64,000 nucleotides of DNA from the NCBI RefSeq assembly GCF_028389875.1, contig NC_084671.1, forward strand, positions 5,843,001 through 5,907,000. Direction: 5' to 3'. This stretch comes from Rhea pennata (Eukaryota > Chordata > Aves > Rheiformes > Rheidae). The notes below the pieces were generated by a model. That model was given only the letters and a program-made list of their open reading frames with translations, had not been told where the DNA came from and did no database searches. This document shows, in pieces, positions 1 through 12,596 of this stretch (positions within the stretch are counted from its first letter, which is position 1; every line of letters begins with the position of its first letter). A program made the translations under genes and the position numbers.

Positions 1-684
1 CCAGGACTTCACAGAGTACAGCTTTTTCCATACATGACATCAAAAAGGCATAAGCATTCACTTATCTCCCCGTTTTGTTCTCACATGGCTTGACGTGTCC
101 AAAATGTCAATGTAAGATGTCTTGAACTACACAAAGGTGAGGTGTAAATACATTCCTTCTGGTCACCTCAATGAAAGGGCTGATGGCAACTAGCCTCTAA
201 AACATAATCACATCCCAAACAGGGAGAACTGTGGAAAAGTGAAGATTCAGAGCTGTCTATCAGGAAATGTATCTTGTACTCCTTCATAGTACAGAAGTTG
301 CATTCATTATCTACCCCTAACCATGTCTGAAGGAAATCTCTTCACTCTAAAGCAGGCAGTGCAGAGGATTAAATGGAAGCAACATGCAGAGACTCTTCTA
401 TTCTCCATTAGTTTTCCAAGTGATTTCAGAAGTCTCAATGAAGTGGATGTCTGCAGTGTGGAGCTCCATCACAGAGGAGATTAGTGGGTCCAGAACAGAG
501 CACTTATCTGCAAGGACACTAAATCCATTCAATCACACTGTTTCAGCTTCTTGCAGAAACTGATCAAGTTAGCTTTTTTTTTTTTTCTTGTTTTTCCCCC
601 TTTGTCATTGAAAGGCTATCCTAAAATTCTACACTCAATCTAAGATTCACAGAAGAACCCAAACAATAAGCAACTATCACCAAG
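1..684. other. Intergenic sequence, left edge
   Basis: No intact gene is seen. A few short open stretches on the + strand around 360-530 look protein-like but are interrupted and shift frame. They could be a more decayed upstream part of the pseudogene that becomes readable from about 685. A T-rich run lies near 573-590. In human, SEC62 is the gene upstream of GPR160, but I see no SEC62-like coding sequence here. Confidence 0.4.
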
Positions 685-1647
685 AAGCACATATGAAAAT
701 ACATTGCAACACAGCATCTACAACCACAACGTGGTCATCTGAAAAATGCACAAACATTTTTGCAAGAGTTTTGCTGTAACATTTAAAGTACCCTCCTTCT
801 GGAGGAGGCAGCTTCACTTCTGATTTTTACAGACAGCTGCCTGCATACATTTCTCAAATCTTTCCAGCTGCACATGAATCTCAGTGCAGCCTCCTTAACC
901 AAGCAGGATGGACTGAAACCATTATTTAGAGTGACTATAGTATGTGCCAAGTACCTGTAAGTTTTGCTGTGAAGCTGCAAACTGAACAGAGGCCAAAGAA
1001 GAGCATGTCTCTATACAGTAAGTGCAATGAGCTGCTAAAGCAAAAGAAGAAGCTGCCAGTACTAAGTGATACATCTGATTTTGAGGATATCTCATATTAT
1101 CCTTCAAAAAAACACAGAAGTGACATATATTCAGGAGAAGAATGATCACTTGAGAGCAATCAGAAAGCAACAAGCAAGCTTTCAAAGAAACACCACACAG
1201 TGCTGGAAGAGGGAATGGGAAGCAAAGTAGTCCCAACATTACCTCAAGGACTTGGGGCTCTGTGATGTAAGACTGTCTCATAGTGTAGAGCATGCAAAAG
1301 CATTTTCAATCCCATCTTCCTCTGTTCAAATGACATACAAGAATTTGAGTGCAAGAGTCAGTGACCTGGGCAGCACTGAGCTCCTGCAGTCCATGCTGAG
1401 GAGCCTGCTCAGACACCCACAGCGACCACCTGAGCAGGGAGCTGATGTGCTCTGCTCGTAGATTCTGGAGATCATCATTCCAATAGGATTTGTATCAGCA
1501 GAATAGTTTAAGCAGTCCCTTGCCCTTTATGGTTTAGCCTTGAATTCCTCAAAATATGAAGGAAAAGATAAAGGTATAACAATGATACAGCTCTATTACA
1601 TACATGCAGCCAACAGGAAACAGCAGTCAGCTGGAAACCACAATTAA
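685..1647 (+). pseudogene. Unidentified decayed coding segment, probable retropseudogene
   Basis: Read on the + strand from about 784, the conceptual translation is convincingly protein-like (for example a GGGSFTSDFYRQLPAY stretch, then a K/R-rich and acidic stretch ending HRSDIYSGEE). It is broken by in-frame stops at 927-929 and 1143-1145 and by a frameshift near 1240-1260. It then continues in another frame through an STELLQSMLRSLLRHPQ stretch, with further stops at 1459-1461 and 1504-1506, and ends at 1645-1647. A weaker extension runs upstream in a third frame from about 685 to 780. A 31-nt A run lies 360 bp after the last stop, which fits a reverse-transcribed mRNA copy with a 3' UTR. 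No splice-site boundaries separate the blocks. I do not recognise the parent protein. Alternatives are a dead tandem or intron-containing gene remnant, or chance. Confidence 0.5.
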
Positions 1648-1999
1648 CTTCAGAAACACAGCCTGGTGCCCTCAGCAACTTGTGCCAGCAGTAGGGTGTG
1701 TACTTATCCTACATGTGTTGGTAAATGGGAACTAAAACAACAAATGAGAAATAAAGCTAGGTACTTTAATCTGGAACAGGAGACAAACTCCTCTGTTATC
1801 GTAGATGTGCTATCATTTTAGTTCTATTAAGTAGATTGATACAGGATGTCCAGACTAAAAAGCCAATGCATTTAGAATACTTCAAATTATACTTCCACTT
1901 ATATTCATTATTTTAAAATGAATTACATGTATTTCCTAACCTTCTTCCTAAAGGTTTCCTAATTGTTAAGGATCACAGACGAAGGGAGTTGAGAGAGCT

Positions 2000-2006
<7 letters not shown>

Positions 2007-2037
<31 letters not shown>
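2007..2037 (+). repeat. Poly(A) run, 31 nt
   Basis: Uninterrupted A31. It may be the poly(A) tail of the upstream retropseudogene, but no AATAAA lies within 40 nt upstream, so a simple A-rich repeat is equally possible. Confidence 0.8.
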
Positions 2038-2041
<4 letters not shown>

Positions 2042-2876
2042 TGCCAAAATATTCAAAGTAAAATATTCTTTAGCATTTACAGCACAACTCTATCCCCTTT
2101 TATTCTATCATTACCTGTATGAAGTAGCCAGTGAAATAGAATAAATACAGTATTGAGGGAAAACACTTATGTTGTATTTCAAAACCAAACCTGTCCCATA
2201 AAACTATTAAATGATGTTGAGAAGAAGAAATAAGAACTGCATTGCAAATTCCACCATTGGCTACGCTCTGCGAGGCGTACTTTCACCTCGTGCTTTAAGC
2301 AGTGACTGAAGCGGGGATGTGCTGAGGAGGAGCTGGCCTGTGGGGCACCCAGCGGCACCGGGCGCCAGGGCAAGGCAGAGGCCGGAGCCCGCGGAAAGGG
2401 AGCGTTTTGCGATCCCGAAGCAGGGCCACGGCAAGGCCACGCATACAGCAAACACCCGTCTGTAAGGCGCCAAGACCTCTTCCAGCTGCGGGAGCAGGAA
2501 AGGCAGAGAGAATCGTTTCTCCAGAGCTGGGTCCCGGCGGCGACGTCCTTAGCAGCGATGAGGGCGGCGAGGGGACAAGCGCGCCTTGGCTCGGCGACGG
2601 GCGAGCAAACGCCTCTCAGGCGACCGCAGCCCTTCACGAATTCGGTGTTCCCGAGTCACCGCCACGACTGCTGCGACCGCCCCCGCGAATGAGACACCCG
2701 GCCCCGGGGGCCCGCGGCGTGCTGTAACGCGCCCTCTGCCAGCACGCAGCACCCGCGGGCCTCTGCGCGCCGGCACACGCTGCGCACCCCCACCGCCAGG
2801 GCGATCTTGTTTTTAAAAGATAGCAATAATTCACACTTCCATGGTTTAAATCATGAAATAGTCTCGCGCCGAGCCC

Positions 2877-2897
2877 GGGGGGGGGGGGGGGGGGGGG
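2877..2897 (+). repeat. 21-nt G homopolymer in CpG island
   Basis: A single uninterrupted run of 21 G, followed by AGGG. It could form G-quadruplex structures on the + strand. Homopolymers of this length are prone to assembly and sequencing error, so the exact length is uncertain. Confidence 0.8.
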
Positions 2898-3210
2898 AGG
2901 GCGCCGCCGCTTACCTGCGGGGACGGGGGCGCCGCCGCCCCGCGCGCAGCCGTTTAACGGCCTCCCGCGCGGCTCCATTTAAACCAGCGCCGCGGCCGCC
3001 CGGGCCGTGGGGGAGGGGCAGTGGCCGTTACTCTGAGGCGCGGCGGCGGCGACGCCCTACGGGCGGCGGGGCGGGCGGCCCGGCCCAGCCCAGCCCAGCC
3101 CAGCGCCGCCGCGCCATGGGAAGGGGCGGAGATGGCCGCCGGCTGAGGCGGCGGCGGCGGCGGCGTGGGCTGCCGGGGGGAGCCGCCGTGCCCGCGCCGC
3201 CACCGCCGGC

Positions 3211-3225
3211 CGCAGCAGGTGGGTG
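3211..3225 (+). promoter_or_regulatory. GPR160: Candidate 5' UTR splice donor (GPR160 first exon)
   Basis: GCAGCAG|GTGGGT, with the exon end at 3218, lies inside the CpG island. It is a plausible donor for a non-coding GPR160 first exon joining the acceptor at 5184-5185. It is not confirmed by transcript data and may compete with the stronger donor at 3633. Confidence 0.3.
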
Positions 3226-3626
3226 CGGGCGGGCGGGAGCCGGGCGGGGCGGCGGCGCGGCGCGGCGCGGCTCGGAGGGCCCCGCGGAGTTCCCTCGGCC
3301 ACGGCCGCACCTGCGCGGGGCCGCCCCGCCGCCCGCGCTCTCCGCCGATCCCGTGCGCCGCTAAAGCCTGGTTTTCGTGCGGTTCCGCTTTTTTTTTTTT
3401 GCTTTTTTTTTTTCCTTCCTTTCTTCACTGGCGGCACTGAGCGCGAGGAGTTTTATTCGGAAAAAGCGGGAAAGCAACGCGTTTTCTTACTCTCTGGACG
3501 TCTAAACTGAGTTTTACCCTATAGTGAACTTCTCGGGCCTTTCTGAAAGCAGGAATTGGAATTGCTGGTGCCGCTTGACTGCCAGCGCGATGGTTTGAAG
3601 TGGTGAAAACGTACCCGGCGGTGAAA

Positions 3627-3638
3627 ACCCAGGTAAGA
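3627..3638 (+). promoter_or_regulatory. GPR160: Candidate strong 5' UTR splice donor (GPR160)
   Basis: ACCCAG|GTAAGAC matches the vertebrate donor consensus almost perfectly (exon end 3632). It sits at the downstream edge of the CpG island and would splice across 3633-5185 to the coding exon. Confidence 0.5.
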
Positions 3639-5185
3639 CGGGTGGCGTCCCGGGCTAATGTCACTGACGCCTCTGCTGTTTAGCCCAGGCCTCTCCACGG
3701 CAGATGGAAGCTTTAACGTGTGTACAGGTTATTTTGCATTACAATACAAATAGATTAAAACTATTGCTTGTGTAGTATATGACACGTACTGTTTTGACTG
3801 CAGGTTTCCTCCAGTCTGAAATGCACAAATGCAGCAGCGTATGTAGGAAGACAAGATACACATGGAAGGTGAAAGATGGCTATTTTGAGTTGTATTGTAA
3901 AATGCATTCAGAGTTTTTGAGGACGAAATGTACTTGTGCAGGTGATTAGTGAAACTGCAAGCCCAGGTGGGCTTGTAATAGCGTTCAGTGGTAGCTGGTG
4001 GGCACATACCATGCTAAAGAAGACACTGCAAAGTATTCTTGATTACTCTGTTCTTCTTTCTGCTTTTTTAGAAGACACCTATCTCAAAAATGTTCATCAA
4101 TTCAGGGAAGCTAGTAAGAAAATGTCAGCTTAAATACAAACGAATCATACTTAACAGATCCTAAGAAGCTGCTACTTCTTACCGCTGCCTTAAGTTTGCA
4201 GGCCCCCCCCCAAGCAAAACACAAAAGTAGTAAGTGACAACTTTGCAGAGAAGGGTAGTGATGAGGAAATGGAAATATAAGCAAAACAGCAGTTACCAGT
4301 TTTGTAGATCTGCTGAGAGGTAAAAACAAAAGTGGAAAATGTTCAGTGCTTTGTGTTCATCCATGCTTCTAAATAGAGGCACTATGTTAGATCACTATAT
4401 AGGCACTATAATAAATATCACCATCTTGTTTCTTTAGGAAAACAATAGATAGCTTTTTCTAGTACATCATGCTAACATATGTGAAGCTATCCTATGTTCA
4501 CTTTGCTAGGAATTAACACATGGAAAAGTTACTATAAAGAAACTATGCAAGTCCAAAGGAAAGAACAGCAGTTTTGAAGTGTTGTCTTTTGTAATATTAA
4601 GCTAATACAAGGAGAACAAAAGATCTAGTCAACTAATGAAGCTTGTTTATTTGGGACTCTGAGTTGCAGGATTTAAGCAACTGAAAAGAGTAATTTGGGA
4701 TGATGCTTTTTCTGCCTTTGGACTATTTTGAGTCTCAATTCCAATTAAATTCTATGACCACAATAAACCATGAGGCATACTGTGAACTGGCCTCCATCTT
4801 GTGCAACTTGTCTGCTGTGTAGTTATCTATTTCCTTAAAATACATAGGAACTACTTACTTGTAATGTTCACCCCTCTGCCCAACTTGACCGTGCTTTCTG
4901 AAGGAAAGGAACACAGTAAACATTTCTTAAACCTTGTTTCCTTAGGAAAGTAGCTAGAATAATTTAAGCCAGCGTTGACTTTTTAACTCTCAAGAGAATG
5001 TAATTTCAAGAATATAAACAAAATTTAGGAACTTCTTGTCAATTTAATGGTGTTTTAGTGAAGCTTTTCACTCTTAAAACTAGGAGCCTGGAAAATTCAG
5101 ATGTAAAGGTAGTTACTATGATGGAAAATAAGTTGTAATTGATAGAAGCACCCCAGGGATAAACTCTTAAATTTTCTTTTTCAGA
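3633..5185 (+). other. GPR160: Probable GPR160 5' UTR intron
   Basis: AT-rich, with no coding potential recognised. It ends in a pyrimidine-rich acceptor (TTTTCTTTTTCAG, AG at 5184-5185), 55 nt before the GPR160 start codon. A GPR160 gene with a non-coding first exon and a single coding exon would be consistent with this layout. Confidence 0.5.
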
Positions 5186-5240
5186 TTATGAAGCACTGTG
5201 CCCTGTAATTATTTATTTTGCTGGCTCTCATCACTGGAGG

Positions 5241-6260
5241 ATGGCTGCCATACTCTGTGAAAATTGTTCTGGTTGGTACCACTATACACAAGTCAACCAA
5301 CCTCTTGAAATCAGCTGCATGTTGCTCCTTATTATGCTTGGAAAAGTGTCCCTTGATCTCTTTGTATTGCGGGTTAAAAAGAAAAATGTGAAAGTTAGTT
5401 TTATGGGATACTTCTGTGTTTCACTAGCATTTCTTGATTTCACACTGCTGATAAATATAGCTTTCATTTTCTATTTTGAAGACTTTGCACTTTGGGGTGT
5501 AAGATTTACCAAATACCACATCTGCCTCTTCACTCAGATAACTTCTTTTACCTACGGTATTTTGCATTACCCAGTGTATCTTGTGGCTGTTCTGGATTAT
5601 TATGTGACTATAGCCCAAACATCTCAGTCTCCTAAAAGAAGTAAAAGATTATTTTATATATTTGTTGTGGTTTTTATATGGATTTCAGGGTTTTCTTGTA
5701 TTCTGAAAGTTCCTGCTATCTATGAAGAACTGGAAATTCAGAAACACTTTTCTCCTTATCAGTGTCCTTCCTACGTCAGTGTGCAGAGCTACTTTGTCTC
5801 GTTTACCATGCTGCTTCTCATAGGCATGGCTCTTCTGGCTTGCTGGAAGGAAATTTTAATGATGCTACTCTCTGTCAGGGTAGTTTCCTTTGCCAGTCAG
5901 CCTGTTCTGATGTTCCCATATGCATCTAACAGCAGCAGCACTTGCTGTAGGCGGCAACTTCTGACCAGACTTCTCATCTGTTTTCTTGGCACTTGGGCAC
6001 CTTTTGTTCTTCTCCAAATTATCATTTTGTCTCTTGGTGCTCAGATTCCAGCCTACATGGAGATGAATGTTCCCTGGCTATACTTCATCAACAGCTTTCT
6101 TATTGCAGTAGCATACTGGTGTCGATGTCATGATGTTGATTTGACAGAGGAGATGTGGTCTACAGATCCATTTGTCAGCTGGAAATTCTGCTTTACACCA
6201 TTTAACAATGAAAATACAGAGCCAGCTGAAAAGCCAGGCACAGTAATTGTAATCTGTTAA
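5241..6260 (+). CDS. GPR160: G protein-coupled receptor 160 (orphan)
   Basis: A complete 339-codon frame in one exon, colinear with human GPR160 (about 338 aa). Shared blocks include RFTKYHICLFTQI, SFTYGILHYP, IPAYMEMNVPWLYF and NSFLIA. Seven hydrophobic segments are visible at about residues 23-43, 54-78, 92-117, 136-155, 179-201, 240-265 and 277-296. There is an N-glycosylation sequon (N8-C-S) in the short extracellular N-terminus, and a likely disulphide between C95 (top of TM3) and C175 (loop 2). The usual class A signatures are altered: the DRY position reads LDYY (119-121 region) and no NPxxY is seen in TM7, which is also true of the human protein. It is a plasma-membrane receptor, reported as a candidate CART-peptide receptor but still generally treated as orphan. 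The start was chosen because the first Met aligns with the human N-terminus. It faces PHC3 tail to tail. Confidence 0.96.
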   Translation: MAAILCENCSGWYHYTQVNQPLEISCMLLLIMLGKVSLDLFVLRVKKKNVKVSFMGYFCVSLAFLDFTLLINIAFIFYFEDFALWGVRFTKYHICLFTQITSFTYGILHYPVYLVAVLDYYVTIAQTSQSPKRSKRLFYIFVVVFIWISGFSCILKVPAIYEELEIQKHFSPYQCPSYVSVQSYFVSFTMLLLIGMALLACWKEILMMLLSVRVVSFASQPVLMFPYASNSSSTCCRRQLLTRLLICFLGTWAPFVLLQIIILSLGAQIPAYMEMNVPWLYFINSFLIAVAYWCRCHDVDLTEEMWSTDPFVSWKFCFTPFNNENTEPAEKPGTVIVIC

Positions 6261-6800
6261 TGAGCTGTTGACTGAAAAGACTGCAAATAAGTGCTGTAAA
6301 ACAGAAGTTTAGTGTTTCGTGCTCTGACATTCCATGTCCTTCTGGATAATACAAAGAAATACTCTAGAGCTGCAATCTCTTGGAAAAAAGTTATTTACCA
6401 GTAGTGTAATGAAAATCCATCCAAAAATATGTGCATATTTCCACACGGGTTTTTGAACTGGCAGGTGCTTGCTGTATGCTAAAAAGTCTGGATTTAACAA
6501 AAGACCCTACATAAACAAGTTTTCAGTTGAACTTTGTTTTACAGTAGACTGACACTTGTTTTAAGCAGAATAATCTCAGGTTTTATAGTATAAAATGCAA
6601 TAAAGTTTTCTAAACTGGAGACCTTATCAGTTATGTTCAAGTGTTACTTGCTGTCAAAGGCTCAAACAAGTTCTGTGACTTCTGAAGTGTACTTTCTTGT
6701 TAAAGTGTGACTTTTCTCAGTTTGATTTAAATTTTCTTGCCTGTTTAAAGAGGGATAACTTGTTTTAGTTGAAGTACAGCTCCTACAAAAATAAATGCAA
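6261..6800 (+). other. GPR160: GPR160 3' UTR
   Basis: Follows the TAA stop. AATAAA hexamers at 6599-6604 and 6790-6795 are candidate polyadenylation signals. No other coding sequence is seen. The true transcript end is not determined. Confidence 0.6.
6599..6604 (+). terminator. GPR160: Candidate GPR160 poly(A) signal
   Basis: Canonical AATAAA, 339 nt after the stop codon. A second one at 6790-6795 may be an alternative distal site. Confidence 0.5.
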
Positions 6801-9800
6801 GCTCTGTTTACATATTACAATATTTTGGGTAAGATGCATAGGTGTTGCATCTAAAGGAAAGGTGACGTTTCATTATGTCTTTGCTACTGCTACTCTATAT
6901 AATGTGTTTGTATATATATGTATGTATTAAAGATTAAATGCATTACTGTCTGAGAACAGTAAGAGTTTCAATTTGACAGCAGTTATGCTGTCACTGGAAA
7001 AAACACAGATGTGCTTTAACACATGAACAGTTCAACTCAATTCCTTATTCTAAGCAGATGTATGTGAGCTTAGAAAGCCAATACCAAAGATTAAAGAAGC
7101 GGTTAAATTAGAATGGAACTTCTTTACTTTGGAACCAGAAATATAACTACCTTAATTTCAAAAGGGCCTAATTCAATAGGGGAAAATATCTAGAGTAACA
7201 AAAATATTTTATTAATTTTCAAGTTCTTACAGTTTTATAAAGCTATTAGTTTAATTATAGGAGACAAATCAGTGATACACAACAAAAGTAGACAAATGGA
7301 AGTAGCATTTATTTCTGAAGCACTGAACTCACAATACAATGTCGTATTGAAATATAAACTATGTAAGTAAATGATGCTGTAGGTTGGTTAATCATTCACT
7401 CAAACCCACAGGGAACAATGGTAACACACAAGAATACTCAATAAGAAAAATATGCAGATAACAAAAGGTGCAATTACAAGCAAGTTTAAGCAGCATAATA
7501 TAAGGTGCTTTGTTTTAGCATTTGTATAATCAGTTTATCCATTAACAGGCAGATTAAAGAAATCTCACTTCTACAGATCATAACAAATGAGAATCTAAAG
7601 TTCATTCACATGCTAGTTGGTAATAGGAAAGTGCTTTTTAAAAAAAACAGTTCACAAAGTGAAGATATTTTACAGAGTTCACTGTGTGCTCTTCAGCTGT
7701 AAAATTTAAATTATTTTGGGTTACCATTTACATTATTATATATCAATTATAGACATAGATTTAACTGCAGAATTTAATGCTGCGTATGCTAAAATTTCTT
7801 ATAAAAGAATATTCCAGTATATTACTCCATGATAAGAATACACAATCACATCTCTCTTATATATTAATTTTACATTTCTGCAATATATCAAATTCCAATT
7901 ATCATTCTGATTTATTACTTTACCCCACATAGTGCTTCTTTCATCCACAGTATGTCATAAACTTCTTTGAGGTTTCAGTAACAGTGTTTTAGGGATGTAA
8001 CCAAAAGGAGATGAGCATTTTTAGAGCAGTAGAAAATGATTTGGGGAAAATCTACTAAAAAGGCAATCAAAATGACAGTAAATTATCGATAACTGATTTT
8101 TAAAACTAGTGCAATAAGAGGAGGCAGTATCTAACAACACAGTTTGAAATATTTGGCACTACAAATTTTCTCCTTTAGGCTGAATAATTTAATGAGAAAC
8201 AATTCTACATCCATGTAAAAAGTAGGAAAACAGGTATAACATTAACCTTGAAAAACAACCTTAAGCTATCAACACCTGCTCTCAGTTTCTAATTGCTGCT
8301 GTTTAGTGCTTGAGATGCTATAGAATAAACCAAGTCTAAACACACTTCTGGACACAGCATTTCTTCAGGTTTTATATAAACTGCATACCCACTGAAATGG
8401 GGTTGACAAAATAGTTACAAAACCTAATTCCATTTTAAAACCAGCAAATATTTCAAATATATTAATGCACCAGGCACTGGAGAAGATCCTGAACTAACCT
8501 CTAGAGGCAGGTGAAAATACCTAATTTCAGATTTATTTAACAACAAATGAAGGTAAAGTTATTCTCAAGAATATAGATTTTAAACGTTTGTTCATGTGGT
8601 TAGATTCATTAATGTACACAGAATGGAACTGTAAGAAGTTGAGTAAGACTGCTGATATATTTACTAATGTGATTCAGAGTCTCAAACCGTAATTAATTTT
8701 ACACATTCCCATTTATCCTGAGTGGCAGAATTTTTAGAATAGTTGCTGCAGTCCTTCTAAAGCCATTTTAAATTTTGAGATAATATTTTTATATGGAAGC
8801 CACAACATGCAAGCAAAACAAGTACTGAATGTACTGATGTTACCTCACATTCTTTCTCCTATACTTTCTGGGGAAAAGGTGTCAAAAAATATCGACTGTT
8901 AGGTTGCCATTATACCCACCAAGTAGACAACAGTGGCACTACAGGTTTTCACTTAGCATCCAACTGTGGAGGTCTTGGCCTGGTGACTATTTTAAAATAC
9001 ATAAACACTAGCTTTCTTTTTAAGCCCATTTTTATCCTTGACCTTCTATCTAGGGAGGTATCTGATCCAGTTGTGAAGTGATCTGTATCCTATTATCCTC
9101 CTAGTGGACAAAATCTTTTCCTCTCTTTGTACATTATTTTCTTTTATCTGGTAATTCTGGGAAGTTGTAACACTGACTGTTTGATCTGGCAACACAGCCA
9201 TATGCTGTTACTTGATAGAACAGGATTACAGATTCACTGCAGGACTTAAAGAGGAGAGAAGCTATGTTATGAAGCTGGTAATATCTGAAATCATAAGAAC
9301 AACAGACCATCACTGCTGTATCTCCTCTACACATTGCTTCTTGTGCTGTGCAGTTAACAAGCCTTAAGACTTTCAAATATTTTACAACAGACTTTTGGCA
9401 ACTGTTAACCACGAACATCAAATAACCCCATGAGAATTAAAGTGTTAACACTTAATGATAAACTTCAGTACTTTTCTCAAATCAGAATACCCTAAAAAAA
9501 AATCAAGCTGTTTTTAATGAGCTGTTCTAGATGCTTTCAACTCTAAATGAAAGTATTTGGCACTCATTAATAAAACCCTTCATTCACCTTATACCACCCT
9601 TCATCTTTCCTGATCTGTGTCAGCTCATTAAGTTTGTATCACAAAGAACACTTGAAAGGGAAGCTGCTCTCTAGAATCTTGCATTATTCTTTCAACCATC
9701 TACTTTACAAAAAGCTGGCAGAGAACGTCAACATCCCGACTGCCAACACCGAGCAGGTAGCAGAGGCCAATGGAAGTCTTCCCATGGGCTGACCTGATTT

Positions 9801-12564
9801 CACCCATAAAACAGGTATGCCTCATGAGTCAGTTATGTTTGTGCTTCTAGCCTAATCCCATCATCAGTAAAGATACCCTGATGTAGTACCTATTAAGAAT
9901 GGTATAATGCTTTCAACAATCCTAAGTAACAATACAGTGCTTTTTCTGCACAATTAAAATACTCCTTAAATATTAGGTGTTGCACTTGCATATTTATGAT
10001 CCTTATTCTACGAATGTACAGCTGTGCTCAAATTACAATTCTTTCCAGATGGAAAAATCTCTTCAGATCATCTTATAGATCCTCACAGTCCAATCACTTT
10101 GGGTAATTTAGCAGGAAGCTAAATATATGCTGAAAGTTTGTTTAGAATTTTTAACTTGAAATTATTTGTAGCACTGATTGCCAGAATTGTGCTTTGGAAA
10201 AGCTGATCAACAGCTACAACAAATAGGCTAGGCTATAAGCTTACTGAACACCTTCAATTATAAGCATATTTTATATTCTCCCGTTTGAATTTTGTTTTTT
10301 CTTTCCACCTAGCCATATGAGATCAGTAAATAACATGCACAACCTCAGAGTTGTGAATGAGGACATGTGTAAAAGCTACGACGTAGGTTACACAAACTTA
10401 CACACAGCTTAGGAAAAGGGCCTTGAGTAAACGTGGAATTTCTAACCATGAGACACAGAACACAAGTATTATACAAATTGCTCTATCCAACACAGGTGAC
10501 ACTCACAGTGCAAAAAGCACATTTAGAAATCTAAATAGAGAAGAAAATGGCACATTGTAGAGCTCTGCCTAAATTATCAAGATGGTAAAAATGAACCAGC
10601 CTGACTTACATGCATTAGGGTACGTCTTCACTACACAGTTACCTTAGGCGACTGGCATGTCAATACTTCAGTCTAATTAACTGAACATGGTTGTAAGTAT
10701 TCCCACAGCAAAGGTTTCGCCACACTGCATACATCCGAACTAATTTTGTAACCAATAAATGTTCCAGTCTCCTACTGAAGGCTACAGACTGTCCATCGAG
10801 CTTTTAGACTACGTTATGGACAGTTTTCTGATAAAGAAATAGACATAGTATCTAGACAGCAGGCACTTACTTGTATCATCCTTTCTTTTTAACATTACTA
10901 TTTTCAAAGCAGTCCAGTGGATATAGCTATATAGGACCTTTGGAGTCTAACTGAATTCCCACGAATAAAGCTAAATTAATTTAAAATTTACTTAATTTAG
11001 GCTTAGCTTAAATAAATTAAGCATTAAATGATTCTAAATTTCTTTTGCATACTTTGTCTTCACAATATTTCCTGTCTGACACTACAGCTCATTGTTCAAA
11101 AGTGACTTAAAACTTAATTCATTATGAGCAATTAATAACACCTTACACAAATTATGCATTTATAGCTGCATTTGCTCCATGAATCCCTATTCCATTCAGC
11201 ATTCAACATAAGCAGAATAATTAAAAGAAAATATGTTAAAAGTGTTAGTTTCTTTCCATCTCTAATAGACTAATTTTGGTGTAAGGTTTCCTAACAAGAC
11301 TGTCACAGAGTTATTATCTGCAGCCTAGATCAGTGAGAACAAGTCTGGCTAGTGGGTGAAAACTGTATTTCTAAATATATGCTAACAAGAAATCTCTAAG
11401 TCATAGTAGTAAGATAAACCTGCAAGCCTTTACATACATGCCTAATTTAAAGTATAATTAGTCCCAGTACTGTCAGGAGAACTACTCATGTTTTAAATTA
11501 CGTAGGTGTCTAATTATTTGCAAGACCAGGCCTGAGCAGCACAATCTCTCAGTGAATTCTGATTGCCAGAGTTAGTCAATTGGTCAGTGTGTAGAAAATT
11601 TCTTAGGCTACTGAGCTTCAAGTTTCTGCATCAGGATTGTGGTACTAAAATGATAGCATGTATCTGACACAGGCAGCAGTTTTAACCAATTTGCCAGGCA
11701 ATGACACTCTATACCCAGCAAAGTCTCATTAACTTCAATTCAAACTGTAGGTAAGAAAGTTTTATAGCTGAACATTTTCTTATAGCGAAGATCAAGATGA
11801 AAAAGATGTGATCCAAAAGTATTATATACTTATTTTTATCCTATTTCTTTTCTCTCTCAGTCTTATCTGTGTTTATGATGGACTGATCTGTTCTATGCAA
11901 AAGACGAGACTCCTACTTGTTTGTTAATTTATCCCAAAATAGTCATAGAAAAAAACTGCTCTTACAGGAAAGAAATAGAGAAACGCATGCTTGCAGGATG
12001 TAAGCCTTCTGTTTGAGATAGCTTGTTGACACAAATATAGCAAAGGTTTTACCCTCCATCAAGCAATTCAGTTGTAAAGAAAATGAATGGATTAGTGGAT
12101 AAAGACTGGAGTTGCAATGTAGTCTGTTTAAAAGCACTGCAAGTTTATAAGCAAGGGGATCTAAAGACTTAGGAAAGTGAGGCAATGTGGGTTGGCTGGG
12201 AGAAGCTGGTAGTTCCTTGTCAGTGCTCGCTGTGGAACATGGAGCAGCCCAGAGCTCCCAGAGCGCTCTGGTCAGCAGAGGTGGCCTCTTTCCCTCCCAG
12301 GGCTGTTCCTTTTATTCCTACTCCAGAGCAGGGTTGCTGAGTGATATGAGCCAGATTAAGTAGGGGAATCTGCACACACATATTAAGCATTTGGGGGGCA
12401 ATTCTTTAAAACATAAAACAGAAAAATTCTGATAACTATTATACCTGTTGAGACAGGTGTAATAGTTGTACTAGAAGAAATCTTGAGTCACATTCAGCCG
12501 TACCCTGTGTGAGGGGGATGCCTTGCGCTAATGCTGAACTTAGTAAGGTAAGAACGTAGAGAGG

Positions 12565-12596
<32 letters not shown>

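Larger units (their letters stand above)
2320..3370 (+). promoter_or_regulatory. GPR160: CpG island, likely GPR160 promoter
   Basis: GC content and CpG density rise sharply against AT-rich flanks, with GGGGCGG/SP1-type boxes (for example around 3123-3129) and a YY1-like GATGGCCGCC (3130-3139). It lies about 2 kb upstream of the GPR160 coding exon on the same strand, which fits a housekeeping-type promoter and non-coding first exon. Long GC-rich ORFs in several frames here have no recognisable protein and reflect stop-codon depletion. The start site cannot be placed from sequence alone. Confidence 0.7.

Noticed and set aside
2179-3510. Many 70-185 codon ORFs in the GPR160 CpG island
   Set aside because: All are low-complexity Arg/Pro/Gly/Ala sequences in mutually overlapping frames with no recognisable protein.
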